From contig DUDB01000056.1 of NCBI GenBank assembly GCA_012959525.1, positions 1 through 64,000 of the forward strand: a stretch of DNA of 64,000 nucleotides, read 5' to 3'. The stretch's first letter is position 1. Every line of letters begins with the position of its first letter. Under the pieces are notes generated by a model that searched no databases, was not told where the DNA came from, and was given only the letters and a program-made list of their open reading frames with translations. Source of the stretch: Planctomycetota bacterium (lineage in GTDB: Bacteria > Planctomycetota > UBA1135 > GCA-002686595). Shown in pieces: positions 17,307 to 24,994 of the stretch. The position numbers were made by a program, and so were the translations under genes.

Positions 17307-18608
17307 ATGCGAATCGCCGTTGTCGGAACCGGATACGTTGGACTCGTTGCAGGAACCTGCTTCGCTGAGAGCGGTAACTCGGTGGCCTGTATAGACATAG
17401 ATGCCGAGAAGGTCGCCACGCTGCGCAAGGGCGAGAGCCCCATCTACGAGCCGGGCCTGAAAGAACTCCTGCAGCGCAACCTGCGAGACGGACGACTCTC
17501 CTTCACGACCGACTATGCCGAGGGCATGGAGGGGGCCGAGATCGCCTTCATCGCCGTAGGAACGCCCCCGGGCGAAGACGGTCAGGCTGACATCAAGTAC
17601 GTCCTGGCTGCCGCCGAGAGCATCGCCAAGCACATGTCCGGCTACACGGTCATCGTGGACAAGTCCACGGTACCCGTTGGCACTGCGGCGAAAGTGGCCA
17701 AGGTCATCGAAGAGAACACCTCGCATGAATTCGATGTGGTCTCCAACCCGGAGTTCTTGAAAGAGGGCGCAGCCATCGACGACTTTCTCAAGCCCAACCG
17801 CGTGGTCATCGGCGCCAACTCCGAACGCGCCTCACGCATCATGGATGAGCTCTATGAGCCATTCGTGCGAACGGGCAACCCCATCATTCGAATGGACGTG
17901 GCTTCAGCTGAGCTCACCAAGTACGCGGCCAATGCCATGCTTGCTACCCGTATCTCGTTCATGAATGAGATTGCCAACCTGTGCTCACTGGTGGGTGCGA
18001 ACGTGGATGACGTCCGCAAAGGCATCGGCTCTGATGAGCGCATCGGTTCACGGTTTCTCTTCGCCGGCGTGGGTTACGGAGGCTCATGCTTTCCCAAGGA
18101 CGTAGCGGCCTTGGCCTCCACTGCAGATGATCACGGATATGACTTTCAGATCGTGAAAGCCGTGGAATCCGTCAACCGCGATCAGAAGCGGGTGCAGTTC
18201 CAACAGATCGTATCTGTCTTTGGAGAGGACCTGTCGGACAAGCGTATTGCCGTCTGGGGTCTGGCCTTCAAGCCCAACACCGATGACATGCGCGAGACGC
18301 CCGCGATAACCCTGATCGAGGCCCTGCTCGCGGCGGGGGCGAGTGTTGTGGCTCACGACCCCGAGGCTGCGGATGAGTCCAGGCGCCATTACCTGGGCGA
18401 TCGCATTGAGTACGCCAAGGGCCCGATGGAAGCGGTTACGGGGGCAGATGCACTGGTCCTGGTGACCGAGTGGAATGAGTTTCGGCGCCCCGATTTCGGG
18501 GCGATCAAAGCCGCCCTCAAGGAGCCGGTCGTCTTCGACGGGCGTAACATCTGGACTCGAAAGACCCTTGAGGATCTCGGGTTCACCTACCACGGCATTG
18601 GACGGTAG
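17307..18608 (+). CDS. ugd: UDP-glucose 6-dehydrogenase
   Basis: Ugd oxidises UDP-glucose to UDP-glucuronate, a precursor for acidic polysaccharides. The 433-residue product begins MRIAVVGTGYVGLVAG (NAD-binding GxGxxG). It has the DKSTVPVGT segment, the NPEFLKEG loop, the central MDVASAELTKYAANAMLATRISFMNEIANLC-type region and the catalytic Cys261 in GYGGSCFPKD. The C-terminal NAD/UDP domain has VWGLAFKPNTDDMRE. The frame extends 17 codons upstream but the family start is the ATG used here. The gene stands alone on its strand between tRNA-Val and an AT-richer gap. Confidence 0.97.
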   Translation: MRIAVVGTGYVGLVAGTCFAESGNSVACIDIDAEKVATLRKGESPIYEPGLKELLQRNLRDGRLSFTTDYAEGMEGAEIAFIAVGTPPGEDGQADIKYVLAAAESIAKHMSGYTVIVDKSTVPVGTAAKVAKVIEENTSHEFDVVSNPEFLKEGAAIDDFLKPNRVVIGANSERASRIMDELYEPFVRTGNPIIRMDVASAELTKYAANAMLATRISFMNEIANLCSLVGANVDDVRKGIGSDERIGSRFLFAGVGYGGSCFPKDVAALASTADDHGYDFQIVKAVESVNRDQKRVQFQQIVSVFGEDLSDKRIAVWGLAFKPNTDDMRETPAITLIEALLAAGASVVAHDPEAADESRRHYLGDRIEYAKGPMEAVTGADALVLVTEWNEFRRPDFGAIKAALKEPVVFDGRNIWTRKTLEDLGFTYHGIGR

Positions 18609-18909
18609 CCCCCGGGCAACGCATGCGCCCCAAGGGGAGCCCGCGTCCATCCATGGTCGCTAAACGACAAGGCGGCCCGACCCGGAACATCCGAGCGAGC
18701 CACCTTTTGATGTCGCGTTAGCTTTGACAGTGTCGGGCACACCGTACCGCCACAACGTGCGACGGAAAAAAGGAAAGGATGGTGTGCCTCTCACTATCAA
18801 CTGCATACATACGCCTTGATCGGTGGGAAATAAAGGATAAGCAACCACTCCTTTTGAATTTTTTGGTGATGCGTCAGTGTGATGTGAAGTCATGCGCTTG
18901 CTCTTATGG
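18609..18909. other. Intergenic stretch with an AT-richer segment
   Basis: No convincing gene is seen between ugd and the convergent repeat protein. By hand count bases 18781-18900 are 45% G+C, clearly lower than the flanking genes. A TTGACA lies at 18724-18729 but no matching -10 box follows at normal spacing. A 61-codon frame begins at ATG 18779 after an AAGGAAAGG sequence and ends at 18964 inside the opposite-strand gene; its codon use and sequence give no support. The stretch could be a relic of acquired DNA or a regulatory region. Confidence 0.5.
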
Positions 18910-19692
18910 TCAGTTCACCTGCACGGACAACTCGCGTTTGATGCGCCGCATGCTCTTACCGTAGGACTCGCGCAACTGCTTTCCTTGCTGCGTAACGGCT
19001 TGAGCTTGAGGGCCAAGCGCGCTCTTGAGTTCTTGAAACACACTCCTGGCTTCTTGAAAGAGCCCATCACGGCAGAGAGACAGGACCAGCCTTTCATAGG
19101 CAAGCAGCCGACGCCGGGGCAGGCTCGCAGTGCGGGCCAGGACACGCCAACGGTCCTGCGCCAAGCGTGTGCGCCCTTGATCCTCAGCGATTCGAGCACA
19201 CCAGTGTGCTGCTAGGTCACGATCTGGTGCTGAGAGAAGGCCTCCGGCGACCAAGCGCAGGTAGCTGCTACCTGCGGCATCCAAGAGCCCCAACCGCCGT
19301 TCGAGATGGGCCATCTCCAGTTCCAATTCACTACGACGCCGCGAATCCGCCAGGCGACTGGCGGCCATGCACTGGATCAAGGCAAGCCGTAGCTCTCCTC
19401 CCGCAGCATTGAGCGCGGAAGCATCGAAGAGAATCTCTGCCTGGGCCTCGGGGGTCTCGCAAAGGCGCGAGAGGTCAACCAATTGCTGTGCCGTCTTCAA
19501 CCGCGGAGGGACGGCACCGGCCCCCCGTACACCCCGCTGTAGAAGCAGCGCCTCTCGGAGCAAGCCCTCGTCGCCCGGGGCTGCCTCGTCCACAACGACC
19601 CTGGGGTGCCATCCGGCCCACAACCACGCAGCCAGCCACAGGCCGGCACAGACAAGTATCCGGCGGCCCGTCCGGCCTAGGCCCAACCTCAC
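18910..19692 (-). CDS. Membrane-anchored helical-repeat (TPR-like) protein
   Basis: The 260-residue product has a single N-terminal hydrophobic helix (about 9-27, rich in Trp) and is otherwise made of Leu/Ala/Arg-rich amphipathic helices. Pairs such as AQAEILFDASALNAAGGELRLAL and AYERLVLSLCRDGLFQEARSVF are typical of TPR-like repeats. No enzyme motif is visible. The GTG start overlaps the stop of the ECF sigma gene (GTGA), so production is coupled to the sigma factor. It could act as a membrane-bound partner or anti-sigma-like regulator, but it lacks a zinc-finger (HxxxCxxC) anti-sigma motif. That role is inference from position only. Confidence 0.6.
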   Translation of the reverse strand: MRLGLGRTGRRILVCAGLWLAAWLWAGWHPRVVVDEAAPGDEGLLREALLLQRGVRGAGAVPPRLKTAQQLVDLSRLCETPEAQAEILFDASALNAAGGELRLALIQCMAASRLADSRRRSELELEMAHLERRLGLLDAAGSSYLRLVAGGLLSAPDRDLAAHWCARIAEDQGRTRLAQDRWRVLARTASLPRRRLLAYERLVLSLCRDGLFQEARSVFQELKSALGPQAQAVTQQGKQLRESYGKSMRRIKRELSVQVN

Positions 19693-20327
19693 TTCTCAAC
19701 CAGCAATCGCCGGCCGTGCCGATTACTCAGATCTCGGCGCAGGGCCTTACCCAGTCGCTTCCGGGCCCGGAACAAGCGCACCTTGACCACCGACCGCTGA
19801 ATGCGCAGCTCCTCGGCCGTGGTGGCCGTGTTCTCGTCTCCTCCGTAGTACGAGTTCAACAGCCTCCGATCGTGGCCCCGAAGATTTCCGTACACCAGGC
19901 TCAGGCTGTGCAAGAGCACGTCACCCTCCACGGACTCGCCACCCAGATCGTAGGTGAGGTCCGGGTTGCGCATGCAAGGGTCCACATCCTTGGCTATCGC
20001 TAGCTCCAATGCACCATCGTCATTACACGTAACTACCCCGCGCTGCACCTTGCGGATGTGGTCCCGAAGCACATTGGAGCCCACCCGCAGAATCCACCCC
20101 CTCATGCGGCTGCGGTCCTTGACTCCCCATTGGGAGCGCGCCGCCTTGATCAGGGTCTCCTGCAAGAGATCTTCTGCTTCGTTCTCATCCCTGCAACGGT
20201 GACCAAAGTAGGCCCGCAGAAGGGGACGGAAGCTCTCGATTCCATCCCAATCCACCCGCCGCTGGTTCGCATCCCACTCACCACCACATCTTGTTCTCGC
20301 CACTCGATCCTCCTTGGCTTGGGTCAT
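19689..20327 (-). CDS. ECF-type RNA polymerase sigma factor
   Basis: The product (about 212 residues) has sigma region 2 at about residues 30-95, with NEAEDLLQETLIKAARS and WILRVGSNVLRDHIRK. It has region 4 at the C-terminus, with TAEELRIQRSVVKVRLFRARKRLGKAL. A long linker without family similarity lies between them. The start at MTQAKED (20327) has a GGGG sequence about 8 bases upstream; the frame is open to 20399. It directs transcription of unknown targets. The coupled downstream gene encodes a membrane-anchored repeat protein in the place where anti-sigma factors are usually found. Confidence 0.85.
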   Translation of the reverse strand: MTQAKEDRVARTRCGGEWDANQRRVDWDGIESFRPLLRAYFGHRCRDENEAEDLLQETLIKAARSQWGVKDRSRMRGWILRVGSNVLRDHIRKVQRGVVTCNDDGALELAIAKDVDPCMRNPDLTYDLGGESVEGDVLLHSLSLVYGNLRGHDRRLLNSYYGGDENTATTAEELRIQRSVVKVRLFRARKRLGKALRRDLSNRHGRRLLVEK

Positions 20328-20520
20328 CGAACCCCGTTGCCGGGTACGACGGGGACCCAAGAAGACCGCCCGCTTGAGGGCCGGTGGCAGATTTCCCATC
20401 CTGTGGAGAACTCGGACAGGACCGGGGGGAGGCGAGAACCGGGAGAACGGCGTAGTGGTTTTTCGGACACCTCGAAATGCCCCTATCTCGCCTACGGAGT
20501 GCGGACCCGCGGGCGCAAAC

Positions 20521-20588
20521 GCAGACGACCGCTCCCCAGGAATGGGGAACGGTCGCTTGTCTGCACTACGGGGAACCCACAGTTCCCC
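20521..20588 (-). terminator. two consecutive hairpins, likely terminator of the exported TPR gene
   Basis: On the minus strand, just after the stop at 20604, a perfect 7-bp hairpin (20570-20576 with 20582-20588, 5-base loop) is followed by a longer imperfect inverted repeat (20521-20564). The longer one has stems CGACCG/CGGTCG, CCCC/GGGG and an outer GCAGA/TCTGC. The base after the second hairpin is not U-rich. They lie between the exported TPR gene and the sigma gene and could terminate the former. The rest of the 276-base gap 20328-20603 shows no gene. Confidence 0.5.
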
Positions 20589-20603
20589 AGAACGGGTCTA
20601 GCT

Positions 20604-21704
20604 CTATTTCTTGCGGAAGCCCCTGGCCTCCTGAGCCCAGCGAGAGCCGCCGTAGTAGCGACCCAGCTTGTTGTACAGCTTGTTCGCGTGCTCCTGAGCC
20701 CCCTCGCCGTCGAGGAGCTGGAAGCACCGCCCGGCGAAGAACATGGCCTTGGCCACATAGCGCTGCTCGGCCTTGTACACGACGACGATGCGCATGTAGC
20801 TCACCAGGGCCTTGTTCAGGTCTGCCTTTCCCGACTCCTCGCCAGGGCTACGCTCGCCTCTGGCCCAGTAGCAATCGCCCAGGCCCAGGTAGGCCGCGGC
20901 CAGGGTGCGGGAATCCGCGCGCGGGTCGGCCGCTACACCTTGGAAGATTTTCAGGGCTGCAGGGACCTTGTTGCCGAGCAGTGCCTCCTCGCCCAACGCC
21001 ACCTCGGCACGATTGCGAGCCAACGGAAAGGACACTCCGGCACGCGCTGAAAGATCCTCCAATCGTTTGGTCTTGTCCGCGGAGCTGAGAGTGTCGTCGA
21101 AGATTACGGTTGCCAGGTCCGCTTCGATGCGCCAGCGGTTTCCGAGTTGCTTGGCGTCAATCATCTTCCTGAAGTCCTCAATGGCCTTAGCCGGACTTTT
21201 TTCTGAATCGTTGATGGCCTGGATCTTGCGCATCTGGGCCAGGGGCACGTAGCGCGAATCTGGCTGGACCGCGATCAGGTGATCCACCGTGGAGACGACC
21301 TTGTCCAACTCGCCCATGATCTCGTGGACCTGCACCAAGCGGTACAGGGCGTAGGCGAATGACCAGGGCTTGCGACGAGGCGGCTCGGTCATGCCAGCGA
21401 GGAAGTTCTCCAAGCCGTCGAGCGCGTCCATGATCATCTCGTCACCGATAGCGGCGTCCGCCTGATCGACGTCCTGGGGCTTGGAACTGAACTCCACGAA
21501 CAGGACTCCATCAGACAATGCCGTCTGGGTCTTGCTGCCCGCCTTGTACGTCACGAAATCCAAATTCTCGGACTGAACCGTGACATCCTCGATGGAGGTT
21601 CCATCGATCATGTAGATGGTGTCCGCCTGGGCGGGGACCGTCAGGATCGAGAGGGCGGCGAGGGCACCGGTGAGGGCAAGTGATGAAGATTTCTTGGAGA
21701 GCAT
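20604..21704 (-). CDS. Exported TPR-containing protein
   Basis: The 366-residue product has a Sec signal peptide (MLSKKSSSLALTGALAALS..., cleavage likely after AQA near residue 27). A short beta-rich domain about residues 28-75 (DTIYMIDGTSIEDVTVQSENLDFVTYK-like) resembles the small domain found in many exported planctomycete proteins. Helical repeats follow to the end, including AAYLGLGDCYWARGE and AMFFAGRCFQLLDG, typical TPR helix pairs. It is probably periplasmic and a protein-interaction factor. No enzymatic motif is visible. It has its own upstream gap of 137 bases before the DJ-1 gene. Confidence 0.72.
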   Translation of the reverse strand: MLSKKSSSLALTGALAALSILTVPAQADTIYMIDGTSIEDVTVQSENLDFVTYKAGSKTQTALSDGVLFVEFSSKPQDVDQADAAIGDEMIMDALDGLENFLAGMTEPPRRKPWSFAYALYRLVQVHEIMGELDKVVSTVDHLIAVQPDSRYVPLAQMRKIQAINDSEKSPAKAIEDFRKMIDAKQLGNRWRIEADLATVIFDDTLSSADKTKRLEDLSARAGVSFPLARNRAEVALGEEALLGNKVPAALKIFQGVAADPRADSRTLAAAYLGLGDCYWARGERSPGEESGKADLNKALVSYMRIVVVYKAEQRYVAKAMFFAGRCFQLLDGEGAQEHANKLYNKLGRYYGGSRWAQEARGFRKK

Positions 21705-21841
21705 GAATCAGCTGGGGAGAGGAGGGAGGATTGCCTGGGCTATCCGATCCATGAGGCCCGGTTACTACGCGAATGGGGACCCAAAGGGCCCTGGAGCCAT
21801 CATTGAGGGGCAAAGAGGATACGGGCGGGTTCTGGAACCTG

Positions 21842-22426
21842 TCAATGTGTGGAGGGGGGAACGGCGACCACCATGGCTGCGGCCAACTCCTCGGCCTTGG
21901 CAACCCCACAGATCTCCTCAACCAAGGCTAGGGCGAACTCCATGGAGGTGCCCGGGCCCTGGCTGGTGATCAACGCTCCGCTGCGCACGACCCGTGGCTC
22001 GGAGCACACTTCCGCTTCTCCGAGACGCTCACGGACGGCGGGATGGGAGGTCACCCGCTGCCCCGCTTCAATCCCCGCACGGGCCAGCACCATGGGTGCC
22101 GCACAGATCGCGGCAACCAGCGAGCCCCTCCCGTGGAGATCGCGCACCAATCCGAGCAGGCGCTCGTCCTCCATCATGGCGAGCGTTCCCTCCATTCCAC
22201 CCGGCAGACAAACGGCACCGAAAACGGAGAGGTCCAGATCCGCGAGAACGGCATCCGCCTGGAGGGTCATCTCGTGCGCGCCCCGCACCTGCAAGCTCCC
22301 CAGCGCAGCCACCGTCACGTCCAGATCGGCACGCCGCAGCACGTCAATCACGGTCACAGCTTCGATCTCTTCAAAGCCATCCGCAAGGGGCATAAGGATC
22401 TTGGGTGTCTGATTCGTCATGGGCAT
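21842..22426 (-). CDS. DJ-1/PfpI family protein
   Basis: The roughly 194-residue product has the DJ-1 fold signatures: KILMPLADGFEEIEAVTVIDVLRRA with the conserved Glu, the LPGGMEG loop, and the nucleophile elbow VAAICAAPMVLARAG with the reactive Cys. It then has SQGPGTSMEFALALVEEICG. It is closest in pattern to DJ-1/YajL, whose members act as stress-protective or deglycase-like proteins. The function is debated in the family. Start candidates are ATG 22426 and ATG 22420. The gene is divergent from the DUF523 gene with about 30 bases between starts. Confidence 0.88.
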   Translation of the reverse strand: MPMTNQTPKILMPLADGFEEIEAVTVIDVLRRADLDVTVAALGSLQVRGAHEMTLQADAVLADLDLSVFGAVCLPGGMEGTLAMMEDERLLGLVRDLHGRGSLVAAICAAPMVLARAGIEAGQRVTSHPAVRERLGEAEVCSEPRVVRSGALITSQGPGTSMEFALALVEEICGVAKAEELAAAMVVAVPPSTH

Positions 22427-22457
22427 CTTGTACGCGGAGGATGTGTAGACTGGAACG

Positions 22458-22913
22458 ATGGCTGAGGCCAACCTGGAACCCGTACTGGTCAGCGCGTGCC
22501 TGCTTGGCCAGGCTTGCCGCTACGATGGCAGAGATTGCCTGCGGCCTATCCTAGTGGAACGCCTGACCGCCGAGGGTTGCCGTCCGGTCCCGTTTTGTCC
22601 CGAAGAAGCCGGCGGCCTGGGCACACCCCGTCCCGCAGCCTGGATCGAGCGGGGCGATGCGGAGCAAGTGCTTGAGGGCCAGGCCGCCGTCGTGACCCAC
22701 GAGGGCGTTGAGTGCACGGAGGCGTTCCGCTCCGGCGCGGATCAGGCCCTTCAGGTTTGCCGGGAGAATTCCATCGAACGCGCCTATCTCAAGGAGGGCT
22801 CGCCCTCATGCGGGGTCTGCCAAACTCACGTGGATGGAGAGCGGGTCGACGGCTCCGGGGTGACCGCCGCCCACCTAGCCCGCGCCGGAATAGAGGTGCG
22901 AGGGGTCGACTGA
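22458..22913 (+). CDS. DUF523 family protein
   Basis: The 151-residue product has the typical DUF523 order of cysteine motifs: VLVSACLLGQACRYDGR at the start, FCPEEAGGLGTPRPAAWIERG in the middle, and YLKEGSPSCGVCQTHVDG near the end. The conserved cysteines suggest a metal or Fe-S binding protein. The family is structurally related to the 2-thiouracil desulfidase TudS, which carries an Fe-S cluster. The function here is unproven. It faces the methyltransferase gene tail to tail with a 17-base gap. Confidence 0.85.
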   Translation: MAEANLEPVLVSACLLGQACRYDGRDCLRPILVERLTAEGCRPVPFCPEEAGGLGTPRPAAWIERGDAEQVLEGQAAVVTHEGVECTEAFRSGADQALQVCRENSIERAYLKEGSPSCGVCQTHVDGERVDGSGVTAAHLARAGIEVRGVD

Positions 22914-22930
22914 AGACCCGACGCGAGCGC

Positions 22931-23719
22931 TCACCTTGCCCGCGGCCTTGCCACCACAAGCACGTGAAAGCCGAGGAGGGATAGGCCGGGTATGGCGCAC
23001 AGGATGCGGTCGAGGCCGATGAACAGGCGTGTGATCCAGGCGTTCCCCGGAATGAAGCGCAGGATGCCCAGGTGGTCGGGGAATCCCGCGAACACGTAGG
23101 CGAAGATCCCGTAGCGCCAGACACGTGTCACCTCGAATCCGGCCTGCTCGCACAGGCCGACGATGCCCTTCTTGGTGAACCCCTGATCGCCCACGTCAAA
23201 GTGCGGGCTCCTGGCGTACAGGATCGCCCGCGCCAGACGGATGAAGGGGTTGTCGTTGCAGGGCTCGCTCATGATCAGGACGCCATCCTCACCCAGGGCC
23301 TTGCGGCAGTGAGTCAGGAAAGCCACGTGGTCTCGGGTGTGATGTAGCGAGCCCTTGCAGAACACGGCGTCAAAGCAGGCCGGACGGAACGGCAGGCGCT
23401 CGGCGTCGCCGGTCACCAGCCTTGCTTCGGACACGTACTGGTCGGAGACGCGCAGCATCTCGTGGCTGATGTCGAGCCCCACGGCGCCCGGGTGATGCTC
23501 ACAGAGTTCCGCCAGAAAGAAACCCGTGCCGCAACCCAGATCCAGAATGCGGCCGGCCCCCGCAGGGACCTGTCCTATCATCTCGGCGTGCCAGTCCTGC
23601 TGGAATAGACGGCTGAACTTGAAGGAGTAGCGGTACGCATAGCGCGGCGCGAGCTCCTTGTGGAGCTCGATCTGCGCCTTGGCGTTTGAACCGGAGGCCT
23701 TTGAATCCGAGGAGGTCAT
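22931..23719 (-). CDS. Class I SAM-dependent methyltransferase with hydrophobic C-terminus
   Basis: The 262-residue product has SAM motif I (ILDLGCGTGFFLAEL) near residue 58, an acidic loop GLDISHEML, a GDAERLPFR motif and a DAVFCKGSLHH post-motif, all typical of UbiE/Methyltransf_11 enzymes. The C-terminal part contains two hydrophobic stretches (YGIFAYVFAGFPDH... and ILCAIPGLSLLGFHVLVVA), suggesting membrane association. The substrate is unknown, possibly a lipid or quinone-like molecule. The ATG overlaps the Nudix gene stop by 3 bases (ATGA), so the two are coupled. Confidence 0.8.
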   Translation of the reverse strand: MTSSDSKASGSNAKAQIELHKELAPRYAYRYSFKFSRLFQQDWHAEMIGQVPAGAGRILDLGCGTGFFLAELCEHHPGAVGLDISHEMLRVSDQYVSEARLVTGDAERLPFRPACFDAVFCKGSLHHTRDHVAFLTHCRKALGEDGVLIMSEPCNDNPFIRLARAILYARSPHFDVGDQGFTKKGIVGLCEQAGFEVTRVWRYGIFAYVFAGFPDHLGILRFIPGNAWITRLFIGLDRILCAIPGLSLLGFHVLVVARPRAR

Positions 23720-24123
23720 GGACTTGGAGCGATTCTAGCCAGCAGGGCAGCCACAATGGGAAGGTCGGCTGCCGCCAACTCCACCTCTCCCATCTTCAGG
23801 GGGTCCAGCCAAGCCACGCGGTCGTGATCGCTCAAGCGCAGCTCAGGGGCCGGCAGGTCGTCCGGCAGGTCCACCAGAAAGGCCGAGAGCTCCAAGCTCA
23901 GTTCGGGGTAGGCATGTCGGGTGGTGACCAAGTGGGCCCCGATGGTCACGCTGAGGTCCAATTCTTCGGCCAGTTCCCGTGCCAGGGCCTCTCGGGGCTC
24001 CTCTCCTTCCTCAATCTTGCCCCCGGGGAACTCCCACTTGCCTGCCAACCACTCAGGGGCCGTGCGGCGGGCCAATAGAACCCGGCCCCGGTGCTGAAGG
24101 ACTGCGGCGGTGACGTGCAACAT
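23716..24123 (-). CDS. Nudix hydrolase (MutT-like)
   Basis: The start is set at ATG 24123 (MLHVTAAVLQHRGRVLLARR), where the Nudix fold begins; the longer open frame upstream has no similarity and covers the opposite SGNH gene. The Nudix box GKIEEGEEPREALARELAEELDL is complete (GX5EX7REUXEEXGU type). The 135-residue length and WLAGKWEFPGGK resemble MutT (8-oxo-dGTP diphosphatase), but the substrate cannot be assigned from sequence alone. The stop overlaps the methyltransferase start. Confidence 0.88.
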   Translation of the reverse strand: MLHVTAAVLQHRGRVLLARRTAPEWLAGKWEFPGGKIEEGEEPREALARELAEELDLSVTIGAHLVTTRHAYPELSLELSAFLVDLPDDLPAPELRLSDHDRVAWLDPLKMGEVELAAADLPIVAALLARIAPSP

Positions 24124-24232
24124 GGATGGCTGGGCCGGGGGGGCCCACAAGAGTGTAGAGCCAAGTGGGCCAAGCACAGAGTCCAACGGGCGCTCCGTGA
24201 CTTGCAGCCGCGCGCCTGTGTACGCTGCCCCC

Positions 24233-24979
24233 ATGCGCGTTTGCAGTCTGATCCCGGTTTCCCTGATGGGCGGTGCCCTCTTGGCGGTGCTCGCCTGGAA
24301 CGACGTGCTCCCGGGCGGCTGGACGCTCCGGGGGTGGATCACCCCCCACGCCGACCGAGAGGCCCGCGAGCAGGCCGAGTACTCCGCAAGCCGCATGGTC
24401 CAAATCGAAGAGCTCTGCGCCAACGCGCAGCCGGGCGCCATCGCCTTCCTGGGCTCCTCCACCATCGAGCGCTTTCCACTGGCCGAGCTGTTCCCTGGCA
24501 AGAACTGTCTCAATCTGGGCATCGGCAACGAGTCCACGTCCGCCTTGATCGACCGCCTGGAGCGCAGCGTGCCGGAGGGCATCGCGGGCGCCGTCCTATA
24601 TGTAGGCAGTATCGACTTCCGCGACCAACACCGCCGCCCGGAGGGAATCGCCGCACTGGCCGGTGAGATCCTCGATAAATTGCGCGCGGGGAGTCCCGAA
24701 CTGCCCCTGGCGCTCATCGGCGTGCTACCTGAACAGTCCATGGACGCTCCCTTTGTGAGCGAGCTGGGCCAGGTCAACGCAGTTTTGCTGGCCCTTTGCC
24801 ATGAAAGGGGCTGCGCGTTCGTAGCAACGGCCCGGCCACCGATCACGGACCCAAACGGCAGCCTGAACCCGGAAGTGGCAGCCGACCGACTACACCTGGG
24901 CCCAGAGGGCTACTTACACCTGGCACGCTGGCTCACTGAAGACGGCGGCGCCCTGGGCCAACTCCTCCAAACCGACTGA
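24233..24979 (+). CDS. SGNH/GDSL-type hydrolase, membrane-anchored or exported
   Basis: The start at MRVCSLIPVS gives an N-terminal hydrophobic helix (about 5-22). The catalytic domain has block I AIAFLGSSTIERFPL (nucleophile Ser), the GIGNEST segment corresponding to the block III Asn, VLYVGSIDF, and the C-terminal RLHLGPEGYLHLARWL with the catalytic His. The family hydrolyses acyl or acetyl esters, often on sugars. It is 15 bases before a flippase gene and near a second SGNH protein, so an envelope glycan substrate is likely. Length is 248 residues. Confidence 0.82.
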   Translation: MRVCSLIPVSLMGGALLAVLAWNDVLPGGWTLRGWITPHADREAREQAEYSASRMVQIEELCANAQPGAIAFLGSSTIERFPLAELFPGKNCLNLGIGNESTSALIDRLERSVPEGIAGAVLYVGSIDFRDQHRRPEGIAALAGEILDKLRAGSPELPLALIGVLPEQSMDAPFVSELGQVNAVLLALCHERGCAFVATARPPITDPNGSLNPEVAADRLHLGPEGYLHLARWLTEDGGALGQLLQTD

Positions 24980-24994
24980 CCCCTCCCCTCACCC

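Noticed and set aside
16548-17726. 392-codon minus-strand frame spanning the methyltransferase end, tRNA-Val and ugd start
   Set aside because: It crosses a tRNA gene and two confident genes; no motif was seen.
18779-18964. 61-codon plus-strand frame in the AT-richer patch
   Set aside because: A purine-rich sequence precedes the ATG, but it is very close to it, and the frame runs into a supported opposite-strand gene with no similarity to anything known.
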